A DNA stretch of 64,000 nucleotides from the NCBI GenBank assembly GCA_945890865.1, contig CAMDDB010000009.1:1-64000 (forward strand). Reading direction: 5' to 3'. The DNA comes from Flavobacterium psychrophilum. GTDB lineage: Bacteria > Bacteroidota > Bacteroidia > Flavobacteriales > Flavobacteriaceae. The translations under genes and the position numbers were made by a program. The notes beneath the pieces are model-generated. The model worked only from the letters and a program-made list of their open reading frames with translations, had not been told where the DNA came from and did not search any database. Every line of letters begins with the position of its first letter. Position 1 is the first letter of the stretch. This document shows positions 54,456 through 62,425 of the stretch, in pieces.

Positions 54456-54489
54456 CAAAAATACAGATATTTGTTGGTAAAACTTCCAA
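54456..54489 (-). promoter_or_regulatory. promoter candidate of the DUF4834 gene
   Basis: Minus strand TTG (54489-54487), 23 nt, TATTTTTG (54463-54456), ending 19 nt before the ATG at 54436. Confidence 0.55.
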
Positions 54490-54518
54490 ATTGTTACTTA
54501 AAATTATGATAAAATAAC

Positions 54519-54526
54519 TATTTTTG
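54519..54526 (+). promoter_or_regulatory. candidate -7 element for the outer-membrane protein gene
   Basis: TATTTTTG ends 17 nt before the ATG at 54544; a TTG lies 25 nt upstream (54491-54493), slightly far. Confidence 0.45.
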
Positions 54527-54543
54527 AGCATAAATAAACTGCT

Positions 54544-55509
54544 ATGAAGTCATTACAATCGTTTTTTATTATAGGGCTATTATTGGCCATTCAATTTTCT
54601 TTTGCACAATTTACAGATGACATCAACTCCAATCGGCCAGGAAGATCTATGATGGCATTTTCTGTTGGAAAAACCATAATACAAACCGAATCGGGAATCA
54701 ACTATATTAGTGAAGATCATAAAGCACTAGATTATAAAGCCACTGGTTTGTTAGGGGAATTTGATGTGCGTTGGGGATTATTTTTCGAGCAATTGGAATT
54801 CATTGCAGAAGTACAGTACCAAAAAGACACCTATACCAAAGTAAATTTTGAAAAAGACCGCAGTGCCTTAAAGAAAACCCTTATTGGTGCTAAATATTTA
54901 GTGTTTGACCCCTTTAAAAATTATGAAGACAAGCCTAATGTATTCAGCTGGAAGGCAAATCAACGCTTCAAATGGAGACAGTTCATTCCTGCGGTAGCGG
55001 TATATGCTGGGGCCAACTTCAACTTTACCAACAATCCGTTTAATTACGCTCCTTCCTCTGTTGTGGAAGCCGTAGTTAGTCCGAAAGCTATGGTCATTGC
55101 ACAAAATCAATTTGGCTCTCGCTGGGTTTTGGTAACCAATATTGCTTACAATAAAATTGGAACCGATTTTGCCAGCATCGATTACATTTTAACGTTGACC
55201 CGTGGATTCAACAAACAATGGTCGGGTTTTATTGAAAACCAAGGATTTATGGGCGATTATTATTCCGATGGAATTGTTCGTGCTGGAGCCGCTTTTTTGT
55301 TTCACAAAGACATGCAAATTGATGCCTCTATTGGAAAAAATATAAAAGACACACCCAATTTGATTTCGGGAGGAATCGGATTTTCTTGGCGCTTTTCTGA
55401 TAATTACCAAGAAATAAAAATTGAAAAAGATAATGGCAGCAAAATGGATAAAAAAATGAAAAAGAAAGGCGAAAAAGAAGCCAAAAAACGTAAAGATGCT
55501 GTAGAATAA
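54544..55509 (+). CDS. outer-membrane beta-barrel protein
   Basis: A 321-residue protein with a signal peptide (residues 1-21, ending FAQ). The first mature segment FTDDINSNRPGRSMMAFSVGKTIIQTESGINY resembles transporters grouped with MetA-pathway phenol-degradation outer-membrane proteins. Repeated amphipathic strands follow, ending IGFSWRFS. The last 30 residues are a lysine-rich tail (DKKMKKKGEKEAKKRK), unusual after a barrel. Its stop is directly followed by the ATG of the GNAT gene, so the two are translated together. The cargo is unknown. Confidence 0.75.
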   Translation: MKSLQSFFIIGLLLAIQFSFAQFTDDINSNRPGRSMMAFSVGKTIIQTESGINYISEDHKALDYKATGLLGEFDVRWGLFFEQLEFIAEVQYQKDTYTKVNFEKDRSALKKTLIGAKYLVFDPFKNYEDKPNVFSWKANQRFKWRQFIPAVAVYAGANFNFTNNPFNYAPSSVVEAVVSPKAMVIAQNQFGSRWVLVTNIAYNKIGTDFASIDYILTLTRGFNKQWSGFIENQGFMGDYYSDGIVRAGAAFLFHKDMQIDASIGKNIKDTPNLISGGIGFSWRFSDNYQEIKIEKDNGSKMDKKMKKKGEKEAKKRKDAVE

Positions 55510-56628
55510 ATGATCACCGTAAAGGAAGCACTCACCAAGAAAGAAATGAAAGAATTCGTTTTGTTTTCTTTCGAATTGTATAAAAATAATCCGTATTGGA
55601 TTCCACCACTGATTGCAGAAGAATTGGATACTTTTGACAAATCAAAAAATCCTGCCCTAGAAACAGCGGAAGCACACTTTTATTTGGCCTACAAAGAAAA
55701 TAAAATTGTAGGTAAAATTGCAGCCATCATCAACTGGGATGAAGTCAATCAGTTAAATAAAAGAAAAGTGCGTTTTGGTTGGTTTGACGTCATTGACGAT
55801 ATCGAAGTTACGAAAGTACTCTTGGATAAAGTAGAAGCTTTAGGAAAAAAGCACGCAATGGATCATTTAGAAGGTCCGATGGGATTTTCTAATTTAGACA
55901 AAGTGGGAGTTTTAAGTGAAGGTTTTGATCAAATTGGAAACATGGTTACTTGGTACAGCCTACCGTATTATATTTCGCATTTTGAAGAATTAGGCCTTAC
56001 GGTAGAAAAAGAATATCAAGAGAGTGTTTTTTCGTTTAATGATATTGACCCAACTCAGTTTAAGAAATTTAGCGGACTCATCAAAGAGCGTTATCAACTG
56101 AAAGCATTGAATTTTACAAAAACAAAAGCCATAATGCCTTATGTGGACCAAATGTTTGATTTATTCAATACTTCCTATTCAAAATTACAATCATTTGTAC
56201 CCATTAACGAAATTCAAAAAGCCTATTTTAAGAAGAAATATATTGGTTTTATTAATCCTGAGTTTATCAAATTTGTCCTTGACAAAGACAACAAAATGGT
56301 CGCCTTTGCTATAGTAATGCCTGGATTTGGTCAAGCGCTAAAAAAAGCTAAAGGTAGATTATTTCCTTTTGGCCTTTTTCATCTGCTTCAAGCTAGAAAA
56401 TGCTCCAAAGAAGTTGTTTTTTATCTCATTGGTATTGCTCCAGAATATCAAAGTAAAGGAGTTACTGCAATTCTTTTTGAAGAACTTCACAATGTTTGTA
56501 AAGCTAAAAAAATTGAAACGTGCATAAGAACCCCCGAATTAAAAGAAAACTTTGCCATTCAAAATTTATGGAAAAATTTTAATTCGAAAATAAATAAACG
56601 TAGACGAACGTATCGAAAAGACCTATAA
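55510..56628 (+). CDS. GNAT-fold N-acyltransferase
   Basis: A 372-residue two-lobe protein. The first half has the GNAT-like opening EFVLFSFELYKNNPYWIPPL and AHFYLAYKENKIVGKIAAI; the second half includes FYLIGIAPEYQSKGVTAILFEELH, which has the Q/RxxG acyl-CoA loop as QSKG. Bacterial relatives are often labelled only as hypothetical. It abuts the outer-membrane barrel gene with no spacer and converges on the serine-palmitoyltransferase-like enzyme. Since bacterial ceramide synthases are also GNAT-fold, N-acylation of a sphingoid or capnine base is a reasonable hypothesis, not a demonstration. Confidence 0.75.
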   Translation: MITVKEALTKKEMKEFVLFSFELYKNNPYWIPPLIAEELDTFDKSKNPALETAEAHFYLAYKENKIVGKIAAIINWDEVNQLNKRKVRFGWFDVIDDIEVTKVLLDKVEALGKKHAMDHLEGPMGFSNLDKVGVLSEGFDQIGNMVTWYSLPYYISHFEELGLTVEKEYQESVFSFNDIDPTQFKKFSGLIKERYQLKALNFTKTKAIMPYVDQMFDLFNTSYSKLQSFVPINEIQKAYFKKKYIGFINPEFIKFVLDKDNKMVAFAIVMPGFGQALKKAKGRLFPFGLFHLLQARKCSKEVVFYLIGIAPEYQSKGVTAILFEELHNVCKAKKIETCIRTPELKENFAIQNLWKNFNSKINKRRRTYRKDL

Positions 56629-56667
56629 AAACAAAGGGATTCCAATTGGAATCCCTTTGTTTTTATA
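56624..56667. terminator. 20-bp perfect hairpin terminator between GNAT and SPT-like genes
   Basis: The arms 56624-56643 and 56648-56667 pair without mismatch around AATT, and include CAAAGGGATTCC and GGAATCCCTTTG. The left arm includes the stop codon of the GNAT gene. It works in both directions. Confidence 0.93.
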
Positions 56668-56680
56668 TTAACACTAGAAA

Positions 56681-57940
56681 TTAGTCTACATTTTGTACAC
56701 TAGCTTCAGCAATTTTAGCATACGTTCCGCTAACTAATTTGTCTCGAATAGCTTCAAAAGCAGTTAGTGTTTCGTTGATATCTTCTAATGTATGCGATGC
56801 GGTTGGAATCATACGCAATAAAATAATTCCTTTAGGAATAACAGGATACACTACAATGGAAAGGAAAATACCATAATTTTCTCGCAAATCATTAACCATA
56901 ATCATGGCTTCAGGAATAGATCCTTCAAGGTATACCGGTGTAATACAAGTATTGGTGTCTCCAATGTTGAATCCTCTCTCTTTCAATCCATTTTGTAAGG
57001 CATTTACATTTACCCACAATTTATCTTTAATTTCAGAAGAATTACGCAATAATTCTAAACGCTTTAAAGAACCAATGGTTTGAATCATCGGCAATGCTTT
57101 GGCAAACATTTGCGAACGTAAATTATATTTCAAATAATCTATAATATCCTTATCAGCAGCGACAAAAGCACCAATATTTGCCATTGATTTTGCAAAAGTG
57201 GAAAAATAAATATCAATACCCTCTTGACAACCTTGCTCTTCTCCTGCTCCTGCTCCTGTTTTACCAAGTGTTCCAAAACCATGTGCATCATCAACTAACA
57301 ATCGGAAATTGTATTTCTTTTTCATTTCTACAACTTCTTTCAGCTTTCCTTGTTGCCCACGCATTCCAAAAACACCCTCAGTAATGAATAAAATACCGCC
57401 TCCTGTTTCTGTAGCTAATTTGGTGGCACGCTGCAAGTTCTTTTCCATGCTTTCAATGTCATTGTGCTTGTAGGTAAAACGTTTACCACTATGCAGGCGC
57501 ACACCGTCAATAATACAAGCATGTGCATCAACATCATATACAATGACATCATTTCTAGTTACTAAGGCGTCAATAGTTGACATGATTCCTTGGTAACCAA
57601 AATTCAATAAATAAGCCGATTCTTTCATTACGAAAGCGGCTAATTCTTGTTCTAATTGCTCGTGGTATTTTGTATGTCCACTCATCATACGAGCACCCAT
57701 TGGGTAAGCGGCTCCATATTGAATGGCGGCTTCAGTATCGGCTTTTCTAACTTCGGGATGGTTGGCCAAACCTAAGTAATCATTTAAGCTCCAGTTTAAA
57801 ATATTTTTTCCTTGAAATTGCATTCTTGGTCCTAATTCTCCTTCTAATTTTGGAAATACAAAATATCCTTCTGCTTGAGAAGCCCATTTTCCTAAAGGAC
57901 CCTTATTGTTTTGAATTCTTTCGAATAAATCTTTTACCAT
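56681..57940 (-). CDS. alpha-oxoamine synthase, serine palmitoyltransferase or cysteate acyltransferase type
   Basis: A 419-residue PLP enzyme condensing an amino acid with an acyl thioester. The PLP lysine is Lys251 in STFAKSMANIGAF; the aspartate lies in VDDAHGFG (216-223) and the cofactor-stacking histidine in DVDAHACIIDG. The N-terminal extension AEGYFVFPKLEGELGPRMQF is shared by Bacteroidota serine palmitoyltransferase-like proteins and is absent from the shorter glycine C-acetyltransferase, so I reject kbl. In Flavobacterium johnsoniae a homologue makes the capnine base of sulfonolipids from cysteate. Whether serine or cysteate is used here is undecided. Confidence 0.82.
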   Translation of the reverse strand: MVKDLFERIQNNKGPLGKWASQAEGYFVFPKLEGELGPRMQFQGKNILNWSLNDYLGLANHPEVRKADTEAAIQYGAAYPMGARMMSGHTKYHEQLEQELAAFVMKESAYLLNFGYQGIMSTIDALVTRNDVIVYDVDAHACIIDGVRLHSGKRFTYKHNDIESMEKNLQRATKLATETGGGILFITEGVFGMRGQQGKLKEVVEMKKKYNFRLLVDDAHGFGTLGKTGAGAGEEQGCQEGIDIYFSTFAKSMANIGAFVAADKDIIDYLKYNLRSQMFAKALPMIQTIGSLKRLELLRNSSEIKDKLWVNVNALQNGLKERGFNIGDTNTCITPVYLEGSIPEAMIMVNDLRENYGIFLSIVVYPVIPKGIILLRMIPTASHTLEDINETLTAFEAIRDKLVSGTYAKIAEASVQNVD

Positions 57941-57965
57941 GATATCTTATAGGTGTTAATAGTGG

Positions 57966-57973
57966 CAAAAGTA
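57966..57973 (-). promoter_or_regulatory. candidate -7 element for the SPT-like gene
   Basis: TACTTTTG on the minus strand, ending 25 nt before the ATG at 57940; no -33 TTG at the right distance. Confidence 0.45.
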
Positions 57974-58044
57974 TAAAGAAAAAAGTTTTTATAATAATTA
58001 TTCGTGACGAAAAAAGAAGGCATCGAAATAATTTCTTAAAAAAC

Positions 58045-58074
58045 TTGCAAATTGATTATTTGGCAGTACATTTG
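58045..58074 (+). promoter_or_regulatory. consensus promoter ahead of the rdgB leader RNA
   Basis: TTG (58045-58047), exactly 19 nt, TACATTTG (58067-58074): a full match to TTG-N19-TAnnTTTG. Transcription should begin near 58078, just before the structured segment. Confidence 0.78.
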
Positions 58075-58076
58075 TA

Positions 58077-58142
58077 CCCGAGCGCACAGCAATGTGGTTA
58101 CACGTTCATTTAAGAAGTCGGGGGCTCCACCTCGACTTTTTT
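58077..58142 (+). ncRNA. candidate structured RNA or attenuator upstream of rdgB
   Basis: About 65 nt between a consensus promoter and rdgB fold into two hairpins. The first has arms AATGTG and CACGTT (58091-58096 and 58101-58106, one G-U pair) with a four-base loop GTTA. The second has arms AAGTCGGGG and CCTCGACTT (58115-58123 and 58130-58138, one G-U pair), a GCTCCA loop and a six-T tail, an intrinsic terminator. The loop bases GCTC can pair with GAGC at 58080-58083, suggesting a pseudoknot, and CGAG at 58079-58082 can instead pair with CTCG of the terminator arm. It may be a small RNA, a cis attenuator, or both. I do not recognise an Rfam class with certainty. Confidence 0.55.
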
Positions 58143-58170
58143 GCTTTTTATAAATCAAAATTTATACATT

Positions 58171-58749
58171 ATGCAACTCGTATTTGCTTCCAACAACAAA
58201 AATAAAATTCAAGAAATTCAAGCGTTAGTTCCCACAGACTTTCAAATCCTCAGCTTGGAAGATATCGGTTGTTTTGAAGAAATACCCGAAACGGCAAATA
58301 CTATTGAAGGCAATGCCATACTAAAAGCCAATTATGTGACTAAAAACTATGGCTACCCCTGTTTTGCCGACGATACCGGTCTTGAAGTGGATGCACTCCT
58401 TGGAGCGCCAGGCGTTTACTCTGCTCGCTATGCGGGCGAACAAAAAAATGCCGAAGACAACATGAATAAATTACTGCATGAATTGGGCAATATTACAAAT
58501 AGAAAAGCCCAGTTTAAAACGGTTATTTGTTTAAATATTAATGGGACGCAACAGCTCTTTACCGGAATAATCAACGGCAAGATAATACATGAAAAAACAG
58601 GTCTAAATGGATTTGGCTATGATCCTATATTTGTAGCCGATGGATCGGATAAAACCTTTGCAGAACTTAGTTTACAGGAAAAAGCGAGCATCAGTCACCG
58701 CGGTATTGCGGTAGCTCAATTGCTAGCGTTTTTAACAAAAAACAAGTAA
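58171..58749 (+). CDS. rdgB: XTP/dITP diphosphatase
   Basis: RdgB (HAM1 family) hydrolyses non-canonical purine triphosphates, keeping them out of DNA and RNA. The 192-residue product starts at 58171 (MQLVFASNNKNKIQEI), with the substrate-binding ASNNKNK and the acidic metal site in CFADDTGLEVDALLGAPGVYSARYAGE; GFGYDPIF and the C-terminal SHRGIA are also present. An in-frame TTG at 58141 lies in the terminator T-run and is not the start. The upstream RNA element ends 28 nt before the ATG, so expression may require read-through. Confidence 0.95.
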   Translation: MQLVFASNNKNKIQEIQALVPTDFQILSLEDIGCFEEIPETANTIEGNAILKANYVTKNYGYPCFADDTGLEVDALLGAPGVYSARYAGEQKNAEDNMNKLLHELGNITNRKAQFKTVICLNINGTQQLFTGIINGKIIHEKTGLNGFGYDPIFVADGSDKTFAELSLQEKASISHRGIAVAQLLAFLTKNK

Positions 58750-58854
58750 TAACAACCAATATTATTGCTATTTTGCTTAAAAATCAAATTCAAACAATAT
58801 TTAACTAATTGTAAATCAATACCTAACAAATTAGTTTATGTAGTATTTTAAACC

Positions 58855-58862
58855 TACCTTTG
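58855..58862 (+). promoter_or_regulatory. candidate -7 element for the DEAD-box helicase gene
   Basis: TACCTTTG ends 20 nt before the ATG at 58883. The -33 position carries TTA (58831-58833, 21 nt upstream), a weak match. Confidence 0.5.
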
Positions 58863-58882
58863 CACCCAATTTAAAATACTAT

Positions 58883-60790
58883 ATGAATAAATTTGAACAA
58901 TTAGGATTGAATGAGTCGCTACTGCTGGCGATTAAAGATCTAGGATTTGAGAATCCGTCAGAAGTGCAAGAAAAAGCGATTCCAGTACTATTGGAACAAA
59001 ACACAGATTTAGTTGCCCTAGCGCAAACAGGAACAGGAAAAACAGCCGCTTTTGGTTTTCCACTAATTCAAAAAATTGATGCTGAAAATAGAAATACGCA
59101 AGCCTTAATTTTATCGCCAACACGCGAATTATGCTTACAAATCACCAACGAGATAAAATTATACTCAAAGTACATAAAAGGGTTACATACAGTAGCTGTT
59201 TATGGTGGTGCAAGCATTACAGATCAAGCTAGAGAAGTTAAACGTGGTGCACAAATTATTGTGGCTACACCAGGTAGAATGCAAGACATGATTAATAGAG
59301 GTCTTGTGAACATTAAAAACATTGACTTTTGTATCTTAGACGAGGCAGATGAAATGTTAAACATGGGATTCTACGAAGATATTTGTTCCATACTATCGGA
59401 TACTCCCGATGAGAAAAACACGTGGTTATTTTCGGCCACAATGCCTGCTGAAGTAGCACGTATTGCAAAGAAATTTATGGCCAGTCCCGTCGAAATTACC
59501 GTAGGAAGTAAAAACTCGGGTTCGGCAACCGTATCACATGAATATTATTGTGTAAATGCACGTGATCGATATGAAGCTTTGAAACGTTTAGCAGATGCCA
59601 ATCCAGATATTTTTTCGGTGGTTTTTTGTAGAACTAAAAGAGACACACAAGCTGTTGCTGAAAAATTAATTGAAGATGGCTATAATGCAGCTGCACTTCA
59701 TGGTGATTTATCCCAAGCACAACGCGATGGGGTGATGAAATCATTTAGAGGCCGTCAAATTCAGATGTTGGTAGCAACAGACGTTGCTGCTCGTGGAATT
59801 GACGTTGAAAACATTACACACGTAGTCAATTATCAATTGCCAGACGAAATTGAAACCTACAACCACCGTTCTGGAAGAACTGGTAGAGCAGGAAAATTAG
59901 GAACTTCAATTGTAATTATTACTAAAAGTGAAATCAGAAAAATACATTCGATAGAACGTATAATCCAACAAAAATTTCAAGAAAAAACCATTCCATCAGG
60001 AATTGAAATTTGCGAAATTCAGTTGTTACACTTGGCCAATAAAATTAAAGATACCGAAGTAGACCATGAAATTGACAACTACTTACCGGCTATCAATGAA
60101 GTATTGGACGGATTATCAAAAGAAGAATTAATTAAAAAAATGGTTTCGGTTGAATTCAACCGTTTTATCAATTACTATAAATCAAAACGCGATATTACTG
60201 GTGAAAGAAGTAATGAACGTGAAAGAAGCGCTGAACCAAGAGAAATTAGAGCCGGAGATCCTGTTCGTTATTTCATCAACATTGGTACAAGAGATGATTT
60301 TGATTGGATGCAATTGAAAGACTTCATCAAAGAAACCTTAGATTTAGGAAGAGATGATGTGTTTAAAGTGGATGTTAAAGAAGGATTTTCTTTTTTCAAT
60401 ACCGACGGAGAACATACCGATAAAGTGATGTCTGTACTAAACGGCTATGACATGAACGGTAGACGCATCAACGTTGAAATTTCTAAAAACGAGGGCGGTG
60501 GAAGACGCGACCATAACGGAAGAAATTCTGGCGGTGGATTTGGCGGCGGAAGACGCGAAGGTGGCTTTAATCGCGAAAGAAGTGGTTCTTCTCCAAGAAG
60601 AGATAGTGGTAATAGAGAAGGCGGATTCCGTAGCGATAGAACTAGTTCAGCACCAAGAAGAGAAGGTGGTTTTAGAGGCGAAAGAAGTAGCACTGCTCCA
60701 AGAAGAGAAGGCGGTTTTTCTGATAGAGCACCAAGACGTACTGAAAGTTCAGGTGATGCCCCAAGACCTAGAAGACCTAGAAAAAGTTAA
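58883..60790 (+). CDS. DEAD-box RNA helicase with DbpA-type and Arg/Gly-rich C-terminal region
   Basis: A 635-residue ATP-dependent RNA helicase of the DeaD/CsdA kind. Helicase core 1-365: Q-motif region, motif I AQTGTGKT, motif Ia SPTRELCLQ, motif II DEAD, motif III SAT, motif V ATDVAARGIDVENI and motif VI HRSGRTGRAG. Residues 455-530 are a DbpA-like RNA-binding domain (YFINIGTRDDFDW). The last 100 residues are a disordered Arg/Gly-rich tail containing repeats of the type APRREGGF. Likely role: ribosome assembly and mRNA decay at low temperature. It is followed by a long inverted repeat that reaches into the next gene. Confidence 0.93.
   Translation: MNKFEQLGLNESLLLAIKDLGFENPSEVQEKAIPVLLEQNTDLVALAQTGTGKTAAFGFPLIQKIDAENRNTQALILSPTRELCLQITNEIKLYSKYIKGLHTVAVYGGASITDQAREVKRGAQIIVATPGRMQDMINRGLVNIKNIDFCILDEADEMLNMGFYEDICSILSDTPDEKNTWLFSATMPAEVARIAKKFMASPVEITVGSKNSGSATVSHEYYCVNARDRYEALKRLADANPDIFSVVFCRTKRDTQAVAEKLIEDGYNAAALHGDLSQAQRDGVMKSFRGRQIQMLVATDVAARGIDVENITHVVNYQLPDEIETYNHRSGRTGRAGKLGTSIVIITKSEIRKIHSIERIIQQKFQEKTIPSGIEICEIQLLHLANKIKDTEVDHEIDNYLPAINEVLDGLSKEELIKKMVSVEFNRFINYYKSKRDITGERSNERERSAEPREIRAGDPVRYFINIGTRDDFDWMQLKDFIKETLDLGRDDVFKVDVKEGFSFFNTDGEHTDKVMSVLNGYDMNGRRINVEISKNEGGGRRDHNGRNSGGGFGGGRREGGFNRERSGSSPRRDSGNREGGFRSDRTSSAPRREGGFRGERSSTAPRREGGFSDRAPRRTESSGDAPRPRRPRKS
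60499..60770 (+). repeat. in-frame degenerate repeats in the helicase tail
   Basis: Repeating codons for RREGGF with preceding APR or SAPR occur at least three times near the 3' end of the DEAD-box gene, with GGG-rich segments before them. The repeat is in coding phase. Confidence 0.6.
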
Positions 60791-60822
60791 CGACAATTCG
60801 TTAATTTTCATATAAAATTACC

Positions 60823-60898
60823 AAAAACTACAAAATATCATCTTTAGATTCGTATTTTTGAATCAATATAAAAAAGAATGAGATATTTTGTAGTTTTT
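60823..60898 (+). terminator. 17-bp inverted repeat ending inside the next coding region
   Basis: AAAAACTACAAAATATC (60823-60839) is the exact reverse complement of 60882-60898, 42 bases apart. The right arm is codons 2-7 of the gene at 60878 and ends in a run of seven T residues, so read-through RNA from the helicase gene could fold and terminate. A smaller inverted repeat (GATTC and GAATC, 60847-60864) lies inside. Confidence 0.6.
60853..60860 (+). promoter_or_regulatory. -7 element inside the inverted repeat
   Basis: TATTTTTG, an exact TAnnTTTG match, ends 17 nt before the ATG at 60878. RNA started here lacks the left arm of the 17-bp inverted repeat, so its start codon stays unpaired. 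Confidence 0.5.
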
Positions 60899-61651
60899 TT
60901 ATTGGCATTGATGACCACGTCTTCGGTTTGGTCACAAAAAGACACCTTAGTAAATATCAAAGGTACCGTTGTTAATAATACTACTAAATTACCTTTAAGC
61001 AATGTAAATGTAATCAATGCCACTCGTGTTACCGGTACAGCTACTTCAGGCAGCGGAACTTTTGAAATTGCTACAAAACTTAACGACACCCTACTCTTTT
61101 CCTATATTGGCTATGAAACGGTAAAAGTAAAAGTAACCAACGACTGGATCAAAAACAATCCCACTAAAATTTATCTTACTGAAAAAGCCTATGTACTTGA
61201 CGAAGTAATTATTCGACAATACCAATTAACAGGTTATGTTGAAGTAGATACCCAACTCATTCCAGTGGCCAACGACGGATATCGCTACAGTATTTCTGGA
61301 TTAAACGCGGGTTATGAAGCTGGTGATAAATCGCCGAGCGCCGTTTCAAAAGTAATGCGATCCATATTCAATCCAGCTGATTTTCTCTATAATGTATTTG
61401 GAAAACGTCCGAATGAAATGAAGAAGCTGAAAGAAATGAAAAAAGACGACACGGTTCGCAATCTATTGGCTACCAAATTTGATCGAGAAACTCTTGCCGC
61501 ACTTTTGGAAATCGATAAAGATGATATCCCACAAATTTTAGAGAACTGCAACTATTCTGACTATTTTATTCAAACTGCTAATGACTTACAAATTATGGAT
61601 GCCATTAGTCTGTGTTATGAAGAATATAAAATTTTAAAAAAAAACAAATAA
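60878..61651 (+). CDS. CarboxypepD_reg-like domain protein
   Basis: A 257-residue protein with a signal peptide (MRYFVVFLLALMTTSSVWSQ). Residues 25-110 form a carboxypeptidase regulatory-like (CarboxypepD_reg) domain (VNIKGTVVNNTTKLPLSNVNVINA, LLFSYIGYETVKVKV, YVLDEVIIR), the module found at the N-terminus of TonB-dependent receptors. Here no barrel or plug follows; the remaining 140 residues are helical and charged (GKRPNEMKKLKEMKKDDTV). It is therefore not a receptor, and its role is unknown. Its first codons form one arm of the inverted repeat at 60823-60898. Confidence 0.75.
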   Translation: MRYFVVFLLALMTTSSVWSQKDTLVNIKGTVVNNTTKLPLSNVNVINATRVTGTATSGSGTFEIATKLNDTLLFSYIGYETVKVKVTNDWIKNNPTKIYLTEKAYVLDEVIIRQYQLTGYVEVDTQLIPVANDGYRYSISGLNAGYEAGDKSPSAVSKVMRSIFNPADFLYNVFGKRPNEMKKLKEMKKDDTVRNLLATKFDRETLAALLEIDKDDIPQILENCNYSDYFIQTANDLQIMDAISLCYEEYKILKKNK

Positions 61652-61653
61652 GT

Positions 61654-62325
61654 CTACTGCTCTTGTGATGCTTCCCAATATTTTCGTTCGATATATTCAA
61701 TATCTTTGATTGATTTTCGAGCCCAATCCAAACGTTTTTCCAACATTTCATCTTCCGATAATTTCCAATTTAAATTTGATTGTCGTAATCGATTGGTAAT
61801 GTCCTGAATAATAATAGCAGCCGAAACTGATATATTCAAACTCTCAGTATCGCCCACCATAGGAATCTTTAAAAAACCATCTGCTTGTTGCAGTACTTCC
61901 TCAGATAAACCCTCGCTTTCGGTACCAAAAAATAATGCCGATGGCTTTGTAATATCAAATTCATGCAACAAACAAGAATCATTATGGGGTGATGTAGCAA
62001 TAATTTGATACCCTTTTTCTCGCATCGAATCCAAACAGCCTTGTACCGAGTTGAAACGAAAAACATCGACCCATTTTTGCGCACCCATGGCAATTTCTGA
62101 ATCGATGCGTTTGCCAAATTTTTGTTCGATCACGTTCAATTCCTGTATCCCAAAAACTTCACAACTGCGCATCACCGCACTGGTATTATGCAATTGATAC
62201 ACATCTTCCATTGCAATCGTAAAATGCTTGGTGCGGTTTTGCAATACCCGCAAAAAACCTTCTTTTCTATTTTCGGTAAGAAATCCTTCTAAATAATTTA
62301 AAAGATTGTGATCCTTAACATCCAT
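61654..62325 (-). CDS. SpoU/TrmH family RNA 2'-O-methyltransferase
   Basis: A 223-residue SPOUT methyltransferase. The three family motifs are visible: HNTSAVMRSCEVFGI (motif 1 with the Asn-Thr-Ser-Ala start), ALFFGTESEGLSEEVL (motif 2) and IPMVGDTESLNISVSAAIIIQDI (motif 3) with the knot-forming loops. This is closest in layout to TrmH (Gm18 of tRNA), but rRNA targets cannot be excluded. It converges on the CarboxypepD_reg gene with a 2-bp gap and no terminator. Confidence 0.88.
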   Translation of the reverse strand: MDVKDHNLLNYLEGFLTENRKEGFLRVLQNRTKHFTIAMEDVYQLHNTSAVMRSCEVFGIQELNVIEQKFGKRIDSEIAMGAQKWVDVFRFNSVQGCLDSMREKGYQIIATSPHNDSCLLHEFDITKPSALFFGTESEGLSEEVLQQADGFLKIPMVGDTESLNISVSAAIIIQDITNRLRQSNLNWKLSEDEMLEKRLDWARKSIKDIEYIERKYWEASQEQ

Positions 62326-62425
62326 TTTTTATAAATTTACTACAAAGTAAATGAAAATTATAACTTTAACTGCTGTAGAAGGAATGAAAATTGTAAAAGT
62401 GGAATTGATAAAATCTCTCCAAAAA

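Noticed and set aside
56681..57940. Naming the PLP enzyme kbl (glycine C-acetyltransferase)
   Set aside because: Length and the N-terminal extension fit the serine palmitoyltransferase-like group of Bacteroidota better.
60499..60770. Possible CRISPR-like array
   Set aside because: The repeats are degenerate, in coding phase and without spacers of regular length.
60474..60815. Plus-strand open frame overlapping the helicase tail
   Set aside because: It is the repetitive Arg/Gly coding region read in another phase, giving a Glu/Val-rich artefact.
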